Shown here in pieces: positions 48,275 to 60,610 of a stretch of 64,000 nucleotides of DNA. A program made the position numbers and the translations under genes. Numbering within the stretch: position 1 is the stretch's first letter; the number at the start of each line of letters is the position of its first letter. The DNA is from Membranipora membranacea (Eukaryota; Bryozoa; Gymnolaemata; Cheilostomatida; Membraniporidae): the NCBI GenBank assembly GCA_914767715.1, contig OU612073.1, positions 1,426,001 through 1,490,000 on the forward strand. Reading direction: 5' to 3'. The notes beneath the pieces are model-generated. The model was not told where the DNA came from, did not search any database, and was given only the letters and a program-made list of their open reading frames with translations.

Positions 48275-48901
48275 CTGAGAGAGAAAAAAGGCTTTGACCA
48301 CAGGGCCACTTGACCACTCCACTTGACTTGCACCATCAACTACATTGTACATACATAAGGATAATAAGACCTATCTATGAGTCACTGTGACGTGACGTGA
48401 GTGTGAATATGTAATAAAATCATAGACTCCTAGCTAGTGTTTGCAGGCCTGTAATATTGTTCCTATTCTTGTAATTCCCATATTCTATCCTTGCTTATCC
48501 TATCCTGCCTCATCATTTCTCAAGAATGGATACAATCAAAGGCCCCCGGGCCCCTGGGCTGCAGCTTCGCTGCAGAACATCTGTGGATACAATGAACTCA
48601 TTGGGAAAGTTGCTCTGCATTGGTCATGTGACATGAGAAAGACCAATGAGAAAGGAGATTAAATATTGTAGTGATACAATTTAAAACTTTATATCCTAGC
48701 CTAAGGTCATTAGTCTTTGCCTTTATGTATACACATTTTGTATCAATTGTTTTACTGCTCAATTGGACCGAAGGCCACAATATCTGTAATACAAAAAAAG
48801 GCATGAATGGAACTTTTCCTCTTGACTTTTTCAGCATCAAAAGATAGGTTTTGTCATATCAATTCAATGAGTCTTCTAGTATTTGGAGCCATAGACCGAC
48901 A

Positions 48902-51900
48902 ATGGACAGAGTTGTTTTACCTAAAGAGTATACACAACTTGTTGTTTCTCTGGTTATTGTGAGCATTATCACATCCATTGTGTTAGCATACAAGTTAGTA
49001 AGGTATGTACTATCTATAACTGTATCAACTATGTACTATACTATGAAATAACAGCAGAGACTGAGACAGAATGAAATATTATATTAATAAATAATAAGCC
49101 TTCAAGCCTTGTTGTAGGCTTATTATTTATTAATATAATATTTCATTCTCTCTCAGAATCTGCTGTTGTTATTTCATTCAATAAATCTTCAATTCTCTTC
49201 AGCATTTTCTGATAGTGATTGGATAAGTAGACAAGGTGCATCTCCATCAGCCATATATATATGCATATTGTTACTTTCATAGGCATGCTTGTTGCCTAAC
49301 TAAAGTAAAGACAATAGGTTAAACTGCAACTCCTAATAGCTACTGATCTAATGTAATAATCTAACTTCTTTTTTATTCATACATGCTCTAGGTAGTCTAT
49401 CCATACAAAGTTGAAAGTAAGACTTGAGATAAATATAAGAAAATAAATCACTAAGAAAATGCATTTGAAGGAGTAGGCCCGATGTCGGATATGAGGTAGC
49501 CATCTGCAGTAAGAAAGGAGTAAACTCTTTAATGTAAGCCTGGTAGATTGAACTAGCTAATGACAGGGCATACCATGATTATACTCATATTTGTATTTTA
49601 CAGGCCTTATTTTAGCTGCAAAGTAAGTTGCTGGTTTTGTCACAAGCAGTCATCTGTACCGTACGGTAACAGGAACTGCTGGGACTGTCTCAACTGTGAG
49701 CAGTACAATGGGTTTACTGATGACGGTGACTACAACAAAGCTATACCTTCTCAATATGATGTGAGTGGAACTTTGCCATCAGTTTCAAAGGAATCTGTTT
49801 TTCATAAAACCAAAAAAGATGTCATCAATCTACCACACCTATATTGATAACATTTTGAGAAACCCAATGAAGCAATACATATTATGTATTTGCTTTACTA
49901 ACCCTATTTCGCTGTATGCTTATAGTTTCGCAACTTGCAACTTGTCTTTATATAATATATATATATATATGTATTCCAACACTATATTATTGATGTAGGC
50001 CCATTATTTATGACATTGCGTTGCCACTTTTTTTGTATTTTAGGAGGATTTGAATCACACCATATCATGTACAGAGAAGTCAGACCATCAGAGCGTGAGC
50101 AGGCTGTGTGAGAGATGTGATAAAAATCAGATGCTCAAAATAAAGCAACTCGCTAACTTCTCTCCCACTCATGAGGTAAGTGTCGGATATACTCCCACTC
50201 ATGAGGTAAGTGTCGGATATACTGGTGCCACTCATGAGGTAAGTGTCGGATATACTGGTGCCACTCATGAGGTAAGTGTCGGATATACTGGTGCCACTCA
50301 TGAGGTAAGTGTCGGATATACTGGTGCAACTCATGAGGTAAGTGTCGGATATACTGGTGCCACTCATGAGGTAAGGGTCGGATATACTGGTGCCTCTCCG
50401 GGATATCCTGCTCTGAGATAATCTATAAGACAATAGTTAAAATTTGAAGAGGAATATTCTCAACTTTTCTACTTATCAGGACACACACTCTCCGTAAACC
50501 ATATGTGACCATCGGCTGATAGCTTCTCCACATTGCCATCTATCAGGACGCAAACTATCCAAAAGTACAATTCATAATTTTGAAGTGAGTTTTACGGTGA
50601 TATTATTTCTCATTCTCGGTGTTAGGATCGGTTTGATGCTGAGGTAGAAGCCTATAAGAGAAAGCTGGAGAGAGTATACAGGTTATGTAATGTGTGTGAG
50701 GTCAGAGTTAATGATGTAATCACCAGACAGAACTTATTACTCAGGCCTAAAGTACTCAAATATATACAGTCAGCATCACGAACCAATCATAGTGCTGCGT
50801 CAGCTCTACAGGAAGATAACATGGTATGATTGGCTTACTCATTAACATTGACCAAGTTTCTTGGTGTATTGCATATCAAAAGGACCAGAAATATTCCAAC
50901 ACTGGAATGGAATCTGAATGTCTCACAGCTGGGGAACAAAATTACAAATGCTTTATATACTCAGTTTGTCCATAATATGTGTGAGAATCTAGAAATCTAG
51001 AAATCCGTACTCTTGAATATTAGACTTACATACTCATACGTGATAGGGCTCTCAGACAAACACATCTACTTGGCTCAACTGTACACGTAGCTTTCTTGTG
51101 ATGAAGTAAGAATATACTGGGGCTTTGGTTAGTCATATTAGGTATGTAGAATAAAATATATTACCATAGTTTCACACTTATATTGAGCGAGATTCTCGTG
51201 GCCACGGAATGTTGAAAGTTAGATTATTCAGTCTGTCGGTCTAACATCTACATCGGCCTCAAAGTGATGTAAACAAATTATGATTTGTACATTTTTCTAA
51301 TGCAGCATAAGACAGATCGTCTAGCTACTACAGTACACAGAACCCTGAGTGTATCGTCACCTATACTGTCTCTAGTCATATTACTAGTCTATGCTACTAG
51401 TCTATCACCTAGACTACTAGAGATACCACAGCTTTATACAGCTCATGGTTACCTTACTGCTATATTCGCTCAGCTCAAACTGACAGGGCTCACCATGCAG
51501 CTCATGGCTATTCTGACAGGATTAAAGTTGGGACGGTAAATCTCATTTTATCATGATATACTACAGTGTAGTTCACTTGATTCAAACCTCTGGGGACCAC
51601 AAAAATTTGTCTGAATGAAGCAGACTCTGAATTAAGTGACATTAGAATGCATTGAGGGCTGGTTGAAGGAACGGATTTTCCTTGTCTTGTCTGAACTTAC
51701 CGGAGTTCTGATTTATAAAGTTTGAATTAACCAGCTTACACTTTATATATAACCAAGGTGTCTTTTACTCCTTGGTATAATGCATCTATATTTTCCTGTG
51801 TACATCAAAAATACATTAGTATTAAGTAAAAATGAAGGAAAAATTTTCAGGATTTCGCAACGAACTTGTATGACCACAAATGCTAGGCCCGCTCAATCAG

Positions 51901-54537
51901 TTGTTTCATGGTCTCTTTTTGGTCAAACCAAGGACCTTGGTTAAACCAGGGTGGGCGTGATTTACCCTCCCACCCTCCCTGGTCAAACATTGCCCTGTGC
52001 CATTAAATATGTCAATACTGAAGAGTTGCCCCTTCTTTGAAAATCTGCAATGTTATAGGACAACTCCAACATGCGGTTTTCATAATTAATTAATAATGGG
52101 TCTGTAATCAGATTAAATCTTCTCCTCGTAGCAATTGGTGCCTGAGCCAAGTCTGAAGTATGAGCACTGTTGGTAATTAAAATTGTATATTTAATGCTTA
52201 CAGAGGAGGCATATGGATGAGTTTTATAATATCAGTATTATGGCTGTACTCTTATGGACATGAAGTATTACTATCACACAGCTTACTACCCAGAGTATTA
52301 TCAGGTATACATGTACCTATATTACTACACATACTGGTCATTACCTTCAGTATAGTCAAGAACGATAAACCACAGAGAAACAGAGCACTGAAAAGGTGAG
52401 ATGTATACTAACCCTGGGCTGTTTTATTTCTAAATGAGTATAGATGGCCAAAGAATAATGGCATGCATTTATGGCTGCATATAAAGTGGGCTTAAACTGA
52501 CAATGTGGGCACCCGTATCTGGCATGTCAATTTTTTAATTCCAATCGTGTTTGTTTGTGGTTATAAATGTCAGTTTTTATCATAGGTTATAAGCCTTTAT
52601 AAGTTTTAATGAGTTATAAGATGCAGCGATAATAAAATATCCAATAGTAGGAGAGGCTGGATTTGTTTTAACAATTTAACTGATTTTTACAGACCAGTGA
52701 GCCCTTCCACTAGTGATATATTCCATCAGTCTATGCTTAGTAATCACAGTGATAGTGGAGTCAGTGGTAGTCATATGAACGATGATATATACACCCCTTA
52801 TCCCTCCCCACCACCCTACCCTACATATGACCAGCCCGATATGTCAGGCAGGGGCGGGGCTACTGCTGGGGGAGGCGGAGCTGAACAGATGGACTGCAGT
52901 TCTCTACCAGCCGACATCTCAGGATTACATCTGGGACAGAGAGTTAACTCATTCAGCAATCTAAACTGCAATAGTAAGTTAGCACTTTTTAATGAAAGAT
53001 GGATTTTCACATATTATGTTCGACTTTTTAGAGTTGTCCCTTCTTTGTTTATTTGTCAATTCTCGGTTTATTCTTGAATGAGTACATCAATATCAATAGT
53101 TTAGGAGTAGCTCTAACCTTGCAAAGTTTACAGAAGTCTCAGTAAGATTGTACCAAATCCAGTTCAAGTTATATGTGATTAAAAGTGATTCCCTACTAAA
53201 ACATTTTACAAATGTAGCCACTTAAAATCGTTAGCTCTTAGAAAAAGTAAAATGCAATGTTTGGTCAAAATAGCTAAGTTTCTTTCCTACTGTGTTTAGA
53301 GATTAGTGCTATTCATGTATATGTTTGCAGATAGTGTGAGGGAGAGCCCTAGAGCCCGTCCCCTGATCAGACCCTCACAGTTAGATACATTCTCTGTACA
53401 CAGCAGACCAAGTCTACACCCACAGTCCAGTCCTGAGAGTGTGTACTCATTCCGTACTGCAGCACCATCTATACGGGCGGGTCCTCAGTACACCCAACAA
53501 TCTAACCCTCCCTTCTCTGCATACTCTCAGGCTACAGCAAGGAGCGGATACGCCCCCTCTATTGGAACTGGTAAGTGAAGATTGGTTATTCATATTATCA
53601 GTTTACTGAAATCTTCCCTGCTTGATTTGTTTGTTTAGTCCATGTAGTTGATCGGAGCCTACCACAACCTACATATCAGTATTTATTTAATTTCCTCCCT
53701 TTTAATCTCATTGACAATGTAAGCATTAAATATAAAGTTTGTAGGTTGTGGACAAGCATGTTAAGTTTAGTTGTTGCTAACAGACCAAATTTATTCTTTT
53801 TTTTAGCCAGAACAGGTTACACGCCCTCACATGCCCCCTCAGGTTTCAGTTACGCCCCTGCGGTGAGCCCCCCTCCCCCTCAATATGTGGGAGGATATGA
53901 TAACATACCTTCAGTCTCCCCTCAGGGCATGTCTCCCTCCAGTACCTACTATAGTCCATCTACTGTTCTCTCCTATCAGAGCAGAAGTAAGTCATTACTT
54001 TCTCCTTTCCTTTCAATCAAATTTTCCTTTGAATTTAATTGATTACTTGGTAAATTCGTTGCTACAAAATTAAGACCCGAAACTAAAAGTATTGGTTGTC
54101 CTTGCTTAGCCTCTATCTCAGTTTATCTTATGCTAACCATATGATGGTAAAAACTCCGCCTCACATCTCTTAGATAAATTATTATTGATCCATGTTTCCT
54201 GCAATTTGAGACGCTTCCTAAACTTAATCTGTCAAGGAACACAACTCCAGATGCAAACAGTGAAACATCTCAACTTTAATCTTATTCACTGATTGGTTAG
54301 ATTTTTTATGTGGTTTGTTTGAGTAGAATGGTGAAAATTGCTGACTCAGGATTTTATCTACACATAGTTGGCTGATCTTCCCTAAACAAACATGATTGTT
54401 TTATTTCAGTGCCACCAGAGAGAGTTTCTCTCTTAACTCAGATCTTCCTGGGAATTAGTCTGGGAGTCAATGTTTCGATCGCTGCGTTTATCATGGGGCG
54501 GTACTCTGTGAACGGTGATCTTCTCTCGTTTGTATAA
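48902..54537 (+). CDS. TMEM201: TMEM201 (NET5/Samp1, Ima1-family inner nuclear membrane protein)
   Basis: Ten phase-consistent exons: 48902-49002, 49604-49760, 50044-50175, 50626-50823, 51306-51535, 52204-52395, 52693-52973, 53331-53570, 53807-53986, 54410-54537, giving about 612 residues. An N-terminal membrane span (LVVSLVIVSIITSIVLAYKL) is followed by the Ima1_N zinc-binding domain, with the family's signature CWFC, VPYGNRNCWDC, CEQYNGF, GDYNKAIP, LCERCDKNQMLKIKQLANF and LCNVC. Exons 5-6 carry several hydrophobic spans. Exons 7-9 encode a Ser/Pro/Tyr-rich low-complexity segment, and exon 10 a final span (LLTQIFLGISLGVNVSIAAF). In other animals TMEM201 resides in the inner nuclear membrane and links to LINC complexes, nuclear positioning and the spindle. 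Exon 3 ends at the first of seven repeated splice donors; using the first gives the junction that matches the family without insertion. Confidence 0.93.
49045..49174. repeat. Inverted repeat in TMEM201 intron 1
   Basis: Arms of about 55 bp (GAAATAACAGCAGA through TATTAATAAATAATAAGCC) with a reverse-complement copy ending TGCTGTTGTTATTTC, around a short loop. A few mismatches are present. MITE-like, non-coding. Confidence 0.7.
50161..50396 (+). repeat. Tandem 33-bp repeat, each unit carrying a splice donor
   Basis: About seven copies of CACTCATGAGGTAAGTGTCG followed by GATATACTGGTGC. The first spacing is 30 bp and the rest are 33 bp. Each unit contains GAG|GTAAGT (the last GTAAGG), with intron-side GT at 50176, 50206, 50239, 50272, 50305, 50338 and 50371. 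The array spans the end of TMEM201 exon 3 and the start of intron 3. The coding frame stays open throughout as THEVSVGYTGA repeats. Confidence 0.9.
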
Positions 54538-55597
54538 TGAGAGCTCAGTTCAACTGTCAAGCTCAAAATCATACATTTATATAATTATCAATATTCGGAA
54601 AAGAAACTTGTGTATTCAAGCTTTGAATCGGGACCAGTCACAATTTTGTACAATTTTATATCAAGACAGAGCTGATGCTCAAAAAATTATAATTTTTATA
54701 GTCAATATTTTTATTTTTAATGCAAAACTTTCATGTACAAAAATAAATGTACAGCTTCTTATGAAAATAAGTGAAAGAAATATCATCTGTACTAATAAGT
54801 AAAGGTTTGTTTGCGTTGTGCATAATATCTAGTTTTAAACTGATTATTTGACTTCAGTCATGTAAAGATAAATGATAGATGCGAAAATTTAGCTTAGTCA
54901 CTGTGCCCGCTGGTCTTTTGTCTCCTGCACAAAGCAAAAACTCAACATGGCTGCATAACAATGCTGGCAATAAATCTTGGTTAAATTGTTCTAAACAGGA
55001 AAAAATACGTTAGTCTAGCTCAATAAAGAGGGCTGTGTAAGACTATACCCAGACCCAAAATCATTGTCAGAAATTGTCCTGTCATTTTAGTATTGCAATG
55101 ATTGAAAAAAATAGGGCTAAGAAAATTTGGTGGTAGTCCAGCATTTATTGGGGATAACTTTGAGAAATTATCCAGGTTTCGGGATTCTGATCAAAGTCCC
55201 TGTAATGATTGGTTATAACTTCTTCCCAATTTCAAATCTTATATTGTTTCGTCCTTCCGAAATTCAATAATATTGTTCTTGCCGTATAATTTACTCTGAC
55301 CAGCCAGCCTTGGGGTGAACAAGTATCGAAAATAAACAGGTTTTTGTGTTGGGAAAGTGAGTATTCTTGAGGCCAGATATGACAGACCAGCAAATTTTTC
55401 TACTCAGCGGAATTCCTGATAAATAAAACATTAGTTCAATCATCATATTTATATGAGCCCCCTTATCTGGCCTTTATATCTGCTGTCAAAGAGTGTAGTT
55501 AAGAAATTAGGAATTAAGAGGAGAAATAGAACTAGACAGGTCGCTGAAGATGCTCGTCAGAGTTAGAATCTACAAAGTATACTGAGGTGGTAGCTCT
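54538..55597. other. Convergent intergenic region
   Basis: Separates the stops of TMEM201 (+) and the 215-residue gene (minus). Apart from the candidate AATAAA at 54742, no feature or coding exon is supported. Confidence 0.5.
54742..54747 (+). terminator. Candidate polyadenylation signal of TMEM201
   Basis: AATAAA about 205 bp after the TMEM201 stop codon on the same strand. Assigned by position only. Confidence 0.35.
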
Positions 55598-58500
55598 CTA
55601 CAGAGAATACTGCGATGGGAGTTCTCTACTCTTCAGTCCCATACCCAGAGTATAATGTCTGTTATTAAATCTGTTATGTGGTGAGATTCTAGTCTTCCTG
55701 CCGCTAAAACCGGCGGTAAGTTTCTCCTCCCTGTACAACTTCTCCATCCTCTCATTCAACATCCTCAAAAAAATAGATAAGTAACGATCATTATACATTC
55801 ATAATATGCTGACTACTGCTATTGTCTGAAATTCCCCTAAACATATAAGTACTTTATTCATTTTATGATTATTGAAATTCCCTTGAAGTGTTTAAAAAAT
55901 GAGTTTAACCACAATACAATTCCTCTGGGTGTACCGAACGAACTTTTCGATTTGTTGCATGAAATAGTAATGATGTTTGGGTCGGTGACATTTGTACACA
56001 GAGGAACTTGTCCAGGTAGGCTGTCTCCACAAGCAGACACACTGCAGCTCAGGTGAATGTGAAGTTTCCCAGAAGTTCTACGGCAGAGTATCCATTTTCT
56101 CCCCATATATTAGGTATTAAAGTTTGAAGATCATGATATTGCGATTTTCAAGTGTCATCAAATCAATAATAATAGTCTGAACTATCATTCAGGCTGCCTC
56201 TTGACGGACAATATAAATATCGAATTTTATACATTTAATTGGAAATTTTCATCCATTTATTTCACAGAAATTCATTCTGTTTGTCTATTTTTCAGTGAAT
56301 GCTGAGTCTGCTACATTTCCTAGCTATGTTAGAGGCTGCTTCTGCTTCTAAGGTAAGTTTGAGATAGATACATAGTATCATGATTCCCAACAGTTGATGA
56401 AAACACCTGAATTTTCATTTCTGCATTACTGAACTTCTCTGGTCATATAATGTTTGTGGGTATTAAATGAATAAAAGCACCTGGGTGATAAATCTGAAGC
56501 ATTGAGAAATGATTGTGATGCTTTTTGATGCGTAGGGGCTGTCATCATTCTGCTATAGTATCACCTATAATACGGAGCTGCATATTCACCTACATAACAT
56601 AACATAGCCTTGTTCACACGGCCACGGGTTTTGGTTTTGTACAAAACCAAAAAAACCATGGCCGTGTGAACAGGGCTAAACATAACATACTTGGGCTACT
56701 ACTGCATTGCTGCTTAATGCGGCATCTTTTAAAGCATAGTGACGTCCAAGTATATATAATATACATGTGTTGAGTGCTCATTTGTTCTTGATTTCTTATT
56801 ACGGGTTGATACTCTCCCTGATGTATCTAGAACAAGTTTTTATCAAATTTGCTCCAGTCTGATCATTCCTATTCTATTGGTGAGCTTGCAGCCAGCTCAA
56901 ACACTAAATGCAGTCAAATTGGAACATGCTTGATCTAGGTTTTCAGGTTTTCTCCCTCACAGAGTTATCCCTACCTGTGAATTGGATGATCAAACACCTT
57001 ATCATCGTCCCACTTCTGTAGTAACATCCCCTCCGTAGTTGTCTGCTCTGAGTTCAGCCTGATGGATTCTGTTAAACTTGCATACTGTTTATCCTGCTGT
57101 AGATTAGCCTGAGATTTTGCTTGTGATGATTGCTCTGTTAGAGACGGTGTACGATTGTCCCGTAGTTTCTGTGTATTCTTCGGTCTTTGGATTGCCGGTG
57201 AGTACTGTGGTCTCTCGATGCTTCCTAATGGAGCGAGGCTGTAAATTCAATATTAATAATACTTATCTTTGGGCGAAGCTTATCACAAAACAAAACTTGT
57301 TTAGTCAGAGCAGGCTTTACAAGGACAGATCAAACTTACTGACCGTTGATTACCAACAAAATGTGAGATACATGAATATGCACAAGATGCTCAAATTTTG
57401 ACCTAGGGACAGTCTTCTTGACCATGTTTATGTGACATAATAGGTGGACAGTCCTGGTTCACTTGTTGTTTCGGGTACTTGTACCAGTTTTATAGGGGAA
57501 ATCAATCTCTCAGAATATATTCTGTGTGTCCCTTTAATCTAAGAATGGCCGAAATTGAGCCTCAAAGACCAATTCGTGTCCTGAGAAAGCTAGATGTGCT
57601 CATGCTAACCAACCAACAGATTCTAGAAAATTGCCAAAACATCGTATCTTTGATGTATTGAACTCAACTATGGGCTACTCGAGGAATGATAGAAAAATCT
57701 AATTGGATTTTTACAAAATGTGAGAATAAGATCAAATTTAATTACCTATTATCTGGACAAAAAAAAACACTTTTTGAAAGCAGCTGTAAGTTTGTTAGAG
57801 GATATAATATGTCAGCCTAATTAAACTTAGACTTTAAGGTGTGTCACAATATGAATATTGTTGTACTCGCCCTACGTAACCTTATCTACTGTTTTGAAAG
57901 CTTTAGTTATTTGCAGGGACACAGAGTGGAATTAAGTTTTGATTGTACTCTCTCAAATTTCACTGAATGAATTATTCATGGTGCTAAATCAAGTTTTTAC
58001 TTGACTCTCCCCATGGATTGAATGTTGATTGCGTTGTGCCTTTTCGTTTATCCCTACTCCTATTCTTAAATTGAAAGTGTGACTAGTGAATAAAATCCAC
58101 GGTTTAAATAAATTATGTTACTTTCCAACTCTCCAGGGGCCAAAATTTTGAAGTGTGTAGTTTTAAGGATTCAAAGCTCTGTAGTGCAAGTCTGAGCCCG
58201 CTTCATTATTGTCTATTGATGATGATATCTATGTTGGGCTATGAATATTAAACCTCGCAGGTCTCTCGAAGGCCATTAGCCTGTCAGACTCCAATATCCT
58301 CTGAAACAACCACATGCTCTAGCCCCCCCCCCCCCCCCTAAAGAACTAAACATAGGTACCATACAAAGACTCGGACAACAACAACACAACAACAAAAACA
58401 CGCATGAAACACCCACAAGCATATTTGCGAACTTCGTAAGCTGGCTGTGGTTTGAGGTGGTGTAGGCATCAGAAATTGACTCACCTGAATTTTGATGTTT

Positions 58501-58892
58501 TTAATTCATTTACTTTTATTTACCTTTGCCACCCATCTATTTATGGAATATGAACAGCGTTTAGGGAAGGAAAGGTATTCCTTTCAATATTATTATTTGT
58601 GTCCTATAAAATTTATCTCAACAATATCAACTATATAAATCCCCCAGGTAAACTATCAAAACATTAGTACCCACCTATGACTGTTGTGGTTTGCGTTGCT
58701 CCGGTTGCCTTTCTTATATCCTTGTTGGTTTTTGATGACTGGTAGTTTTTCGTCCGTTTCTTGACTGGATTCTCTTGGCACTTTTTTGTAACTCCTCTTA
58801 GGGAACAGTCTGTTAGCTGGCACTGTCGGTGCCTCGTAAGTCAGCGGCATCGGCGAGAGAAACTTTGGGAGGATTCTACCATCCGACATCAT
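55598..58892 (-). CDS. Unrecognised hydrophilic protein, about 215 residues or longer
   Basis: Three exons join in phase: 58892-58675 (donor ATAG|GTGGGT), 57238-56975 (acceptor AATTTACAG, donor CACAG|GTAGGG) and 55763-55598 (acceptor TTTTTTTGAG, TAG stop). The product is hydrophilic, basic and Gln/Ser/Thr-rich, with no membrane span and no Cys-rich or enzyme motif. Recognisable stretches include LPKFLSPMPLTYEAP, LLQKWDDDKVFDHPI and RMEKLYREEKL. The conserved-looking C-terminus (KTRISPHNRFNNRHYTLGMG) hints at a structural or cytoskeletal protein, but no family is assigned. The start is uncertain: the open frame continues about 25 codons upstream (NYEDKLWITLNTDRDL), possibly from an acceptor near 58960, so an earlier exon may exist. 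Confidence 0.6.
56605..56677. repeat. Hairpin MITE-like repeat
   Basis: AGCCTTGTTCACACGGCCACGG and CCATGGCCGTGTGAACAGGGCT face each other around TTTTGGTTTTGTACAAAACC. It is almost fully palindromic over 73 bp and sits in the second intron of the 215-residue gene. Confidence 0.7.
58322..58339 (+). repeat. Poly-C tract
   Basis: A run of about 18 C in the first intron of the minus-strand gene; a mononucleotide repeat prone to sequencing error. Confidence 0.6.
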
Positions 58893-60610
58893 TGTTGATA
58901 TCGACGTCGAAGGTACTAAATCTCTGTCAGTATTTAACGTGATCCACAATTTGTCCTCATAGTTGCTGACATTGATAATAACTCGCTCGTTTGTGAATGT
59001 TTATCAGTTAGTTCGTGTCAATTATCGAAGATTTGAGTTCTAAAACTAGAAACCTTTGTGGTGAAATCCAATTCCTGCTATTCTTACGTTATCTTTCAAC
59101 TGTTTGACACTACTCCAAAGTTGTAGAGTTAGATTTGTCAATGCCTACGATTACAATGTACTCTGAATAGACTGATTGCTGACGTATATGAGTTTGAATG
59201 CTAATGATAATTCGCTAATACACTCCATTAGAATCAAGAGTGAAAGATATCACATAAGTGCAATAAAATAGTCTTGTTGTGTGTTTGAGGCAAATACAAG
59301 AACAACAGATTGGACGTAATAATATCCTGTTTGACATTAGAGTAGATGTTAGCAGCCCGCCCTTAGGTTAACAACTAACCATGTGCATGATATTAGATTG
59401 CTAGAACAGAACCATTCCTGACTAATGACTACTGGGATTTTCGATTATTGTACCCATATTTTAGTCAATAACTCCTCGAAGTCAATTGATAGTATGATCA
59501 ATTTCTCACACAAATGATATTGGATAATTTAAACTGATACTGGCATCTTTAGATTAAGTTAATTTCCATATTTTGATTTCTTTATCATATAATTGGTAGG
59601 TAGGTAAACGAGAAAATTGATACCGATTCAATACATTGGAATATTGGTGCAGCCCTATGAGCAACCATCTCTAACAGCAAAGCCCTAGCAGTCCATCGAT
59701 CTGTATTATTATACCAAAGTTTTGTTGAGGTCAGCTAGCTAAATATTGAGAGAGAAATTAAGAAAGTATGTTTTTACAAGCTAGAGTTCTTGTTATGTTT
59801 CAGACAATATAGTATTTGTACAGTAAAATTAAAACCCTATTAAATATGTAAATAAAATACAGCTTAGGGTTTACTTTGACATTGTTATAACACATTGAAT
59901 AACACTGCAAACAGAATCCTCTCTCAGCAAATGTCCTGAGCCACTTAGAGCATGGTCAGCAACAAAAAAACCTGGAGTGATAAATATGGACAGGAAACAG
60001 TTACCATATCAAAACAGAATTACTCGATACTCAATTAATTTGTTGTACACAGCTCAATGGATTTGTAAACATGCTGAAATAATTTTCTGCAAATATTTAA
60101 TGTTGCCCATGCTTCTCAAATTCCATACCACTGATGATGTGAGTTTGGCATGCAGCTATTCGCCTATATTTTGCAATTATTCAATGACTGGATTATCACA
60201 CTGTGCAGTCAAAATCTACTTACGATTTTCACCAAATCAGTTCTATTGTCAACTAAATAAGCGATCCTATGATCTACACAGATAGTAAATGAATAGTGTT
60301 GAGTGGTTGACTCCGTAGTGCAAGACATGGTCATGCAGTACTCATATGAAAGTTATGTGTAGACGTCTAGTCCACAGAATATATGGTACCATGGTTCTGT
60401 CTGTACAATTCTTATTTACATATAATAATTTACTTATATCATACCATCTGACATCGGGTTGCAAGTGTCACAGCTTCTGACATCAGGTTGCAAGTGTCTA
60501 TTCTCATTATCATTTCACTCCCCTGTAGCTGCTAGTTGGAGTACCTGAGTGCTTTTCATGACCTTTCCGAAGTTGCCCGAACATCGCGTCAATTACTCGG
60601 CTATCACTAG
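58893..60610. other. Spacer between two minus-strand genes
   Basis: Upstream of the 215-residue gene and downstream of the 327-residue gene. It may hold a missing first exon of the former. The open frame at 59977-60285 on the plus strand lacks splice signals or family resemblance and is not called. Confidence 0.45.

Noticed and set aside
50161-50396. CRISPR-like regular repeat
   Set aside because: The units are contiguous, with no spacers, and lie in a eukaryotic gene; it is a minisatellite of a splice junction.
50080-50433. Minus-strand frame with SDTYLMSGTSI repeats
   Set aside because: It is the antisense shadow of the 33-bp repeat in TMEM201.
55858-56106. Overlapping frames on both strands at 55.86-56.1 kb
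   Set aside because: They fall in an intron of the 215-residue gene and neither strand shows splice signals or family motifs.
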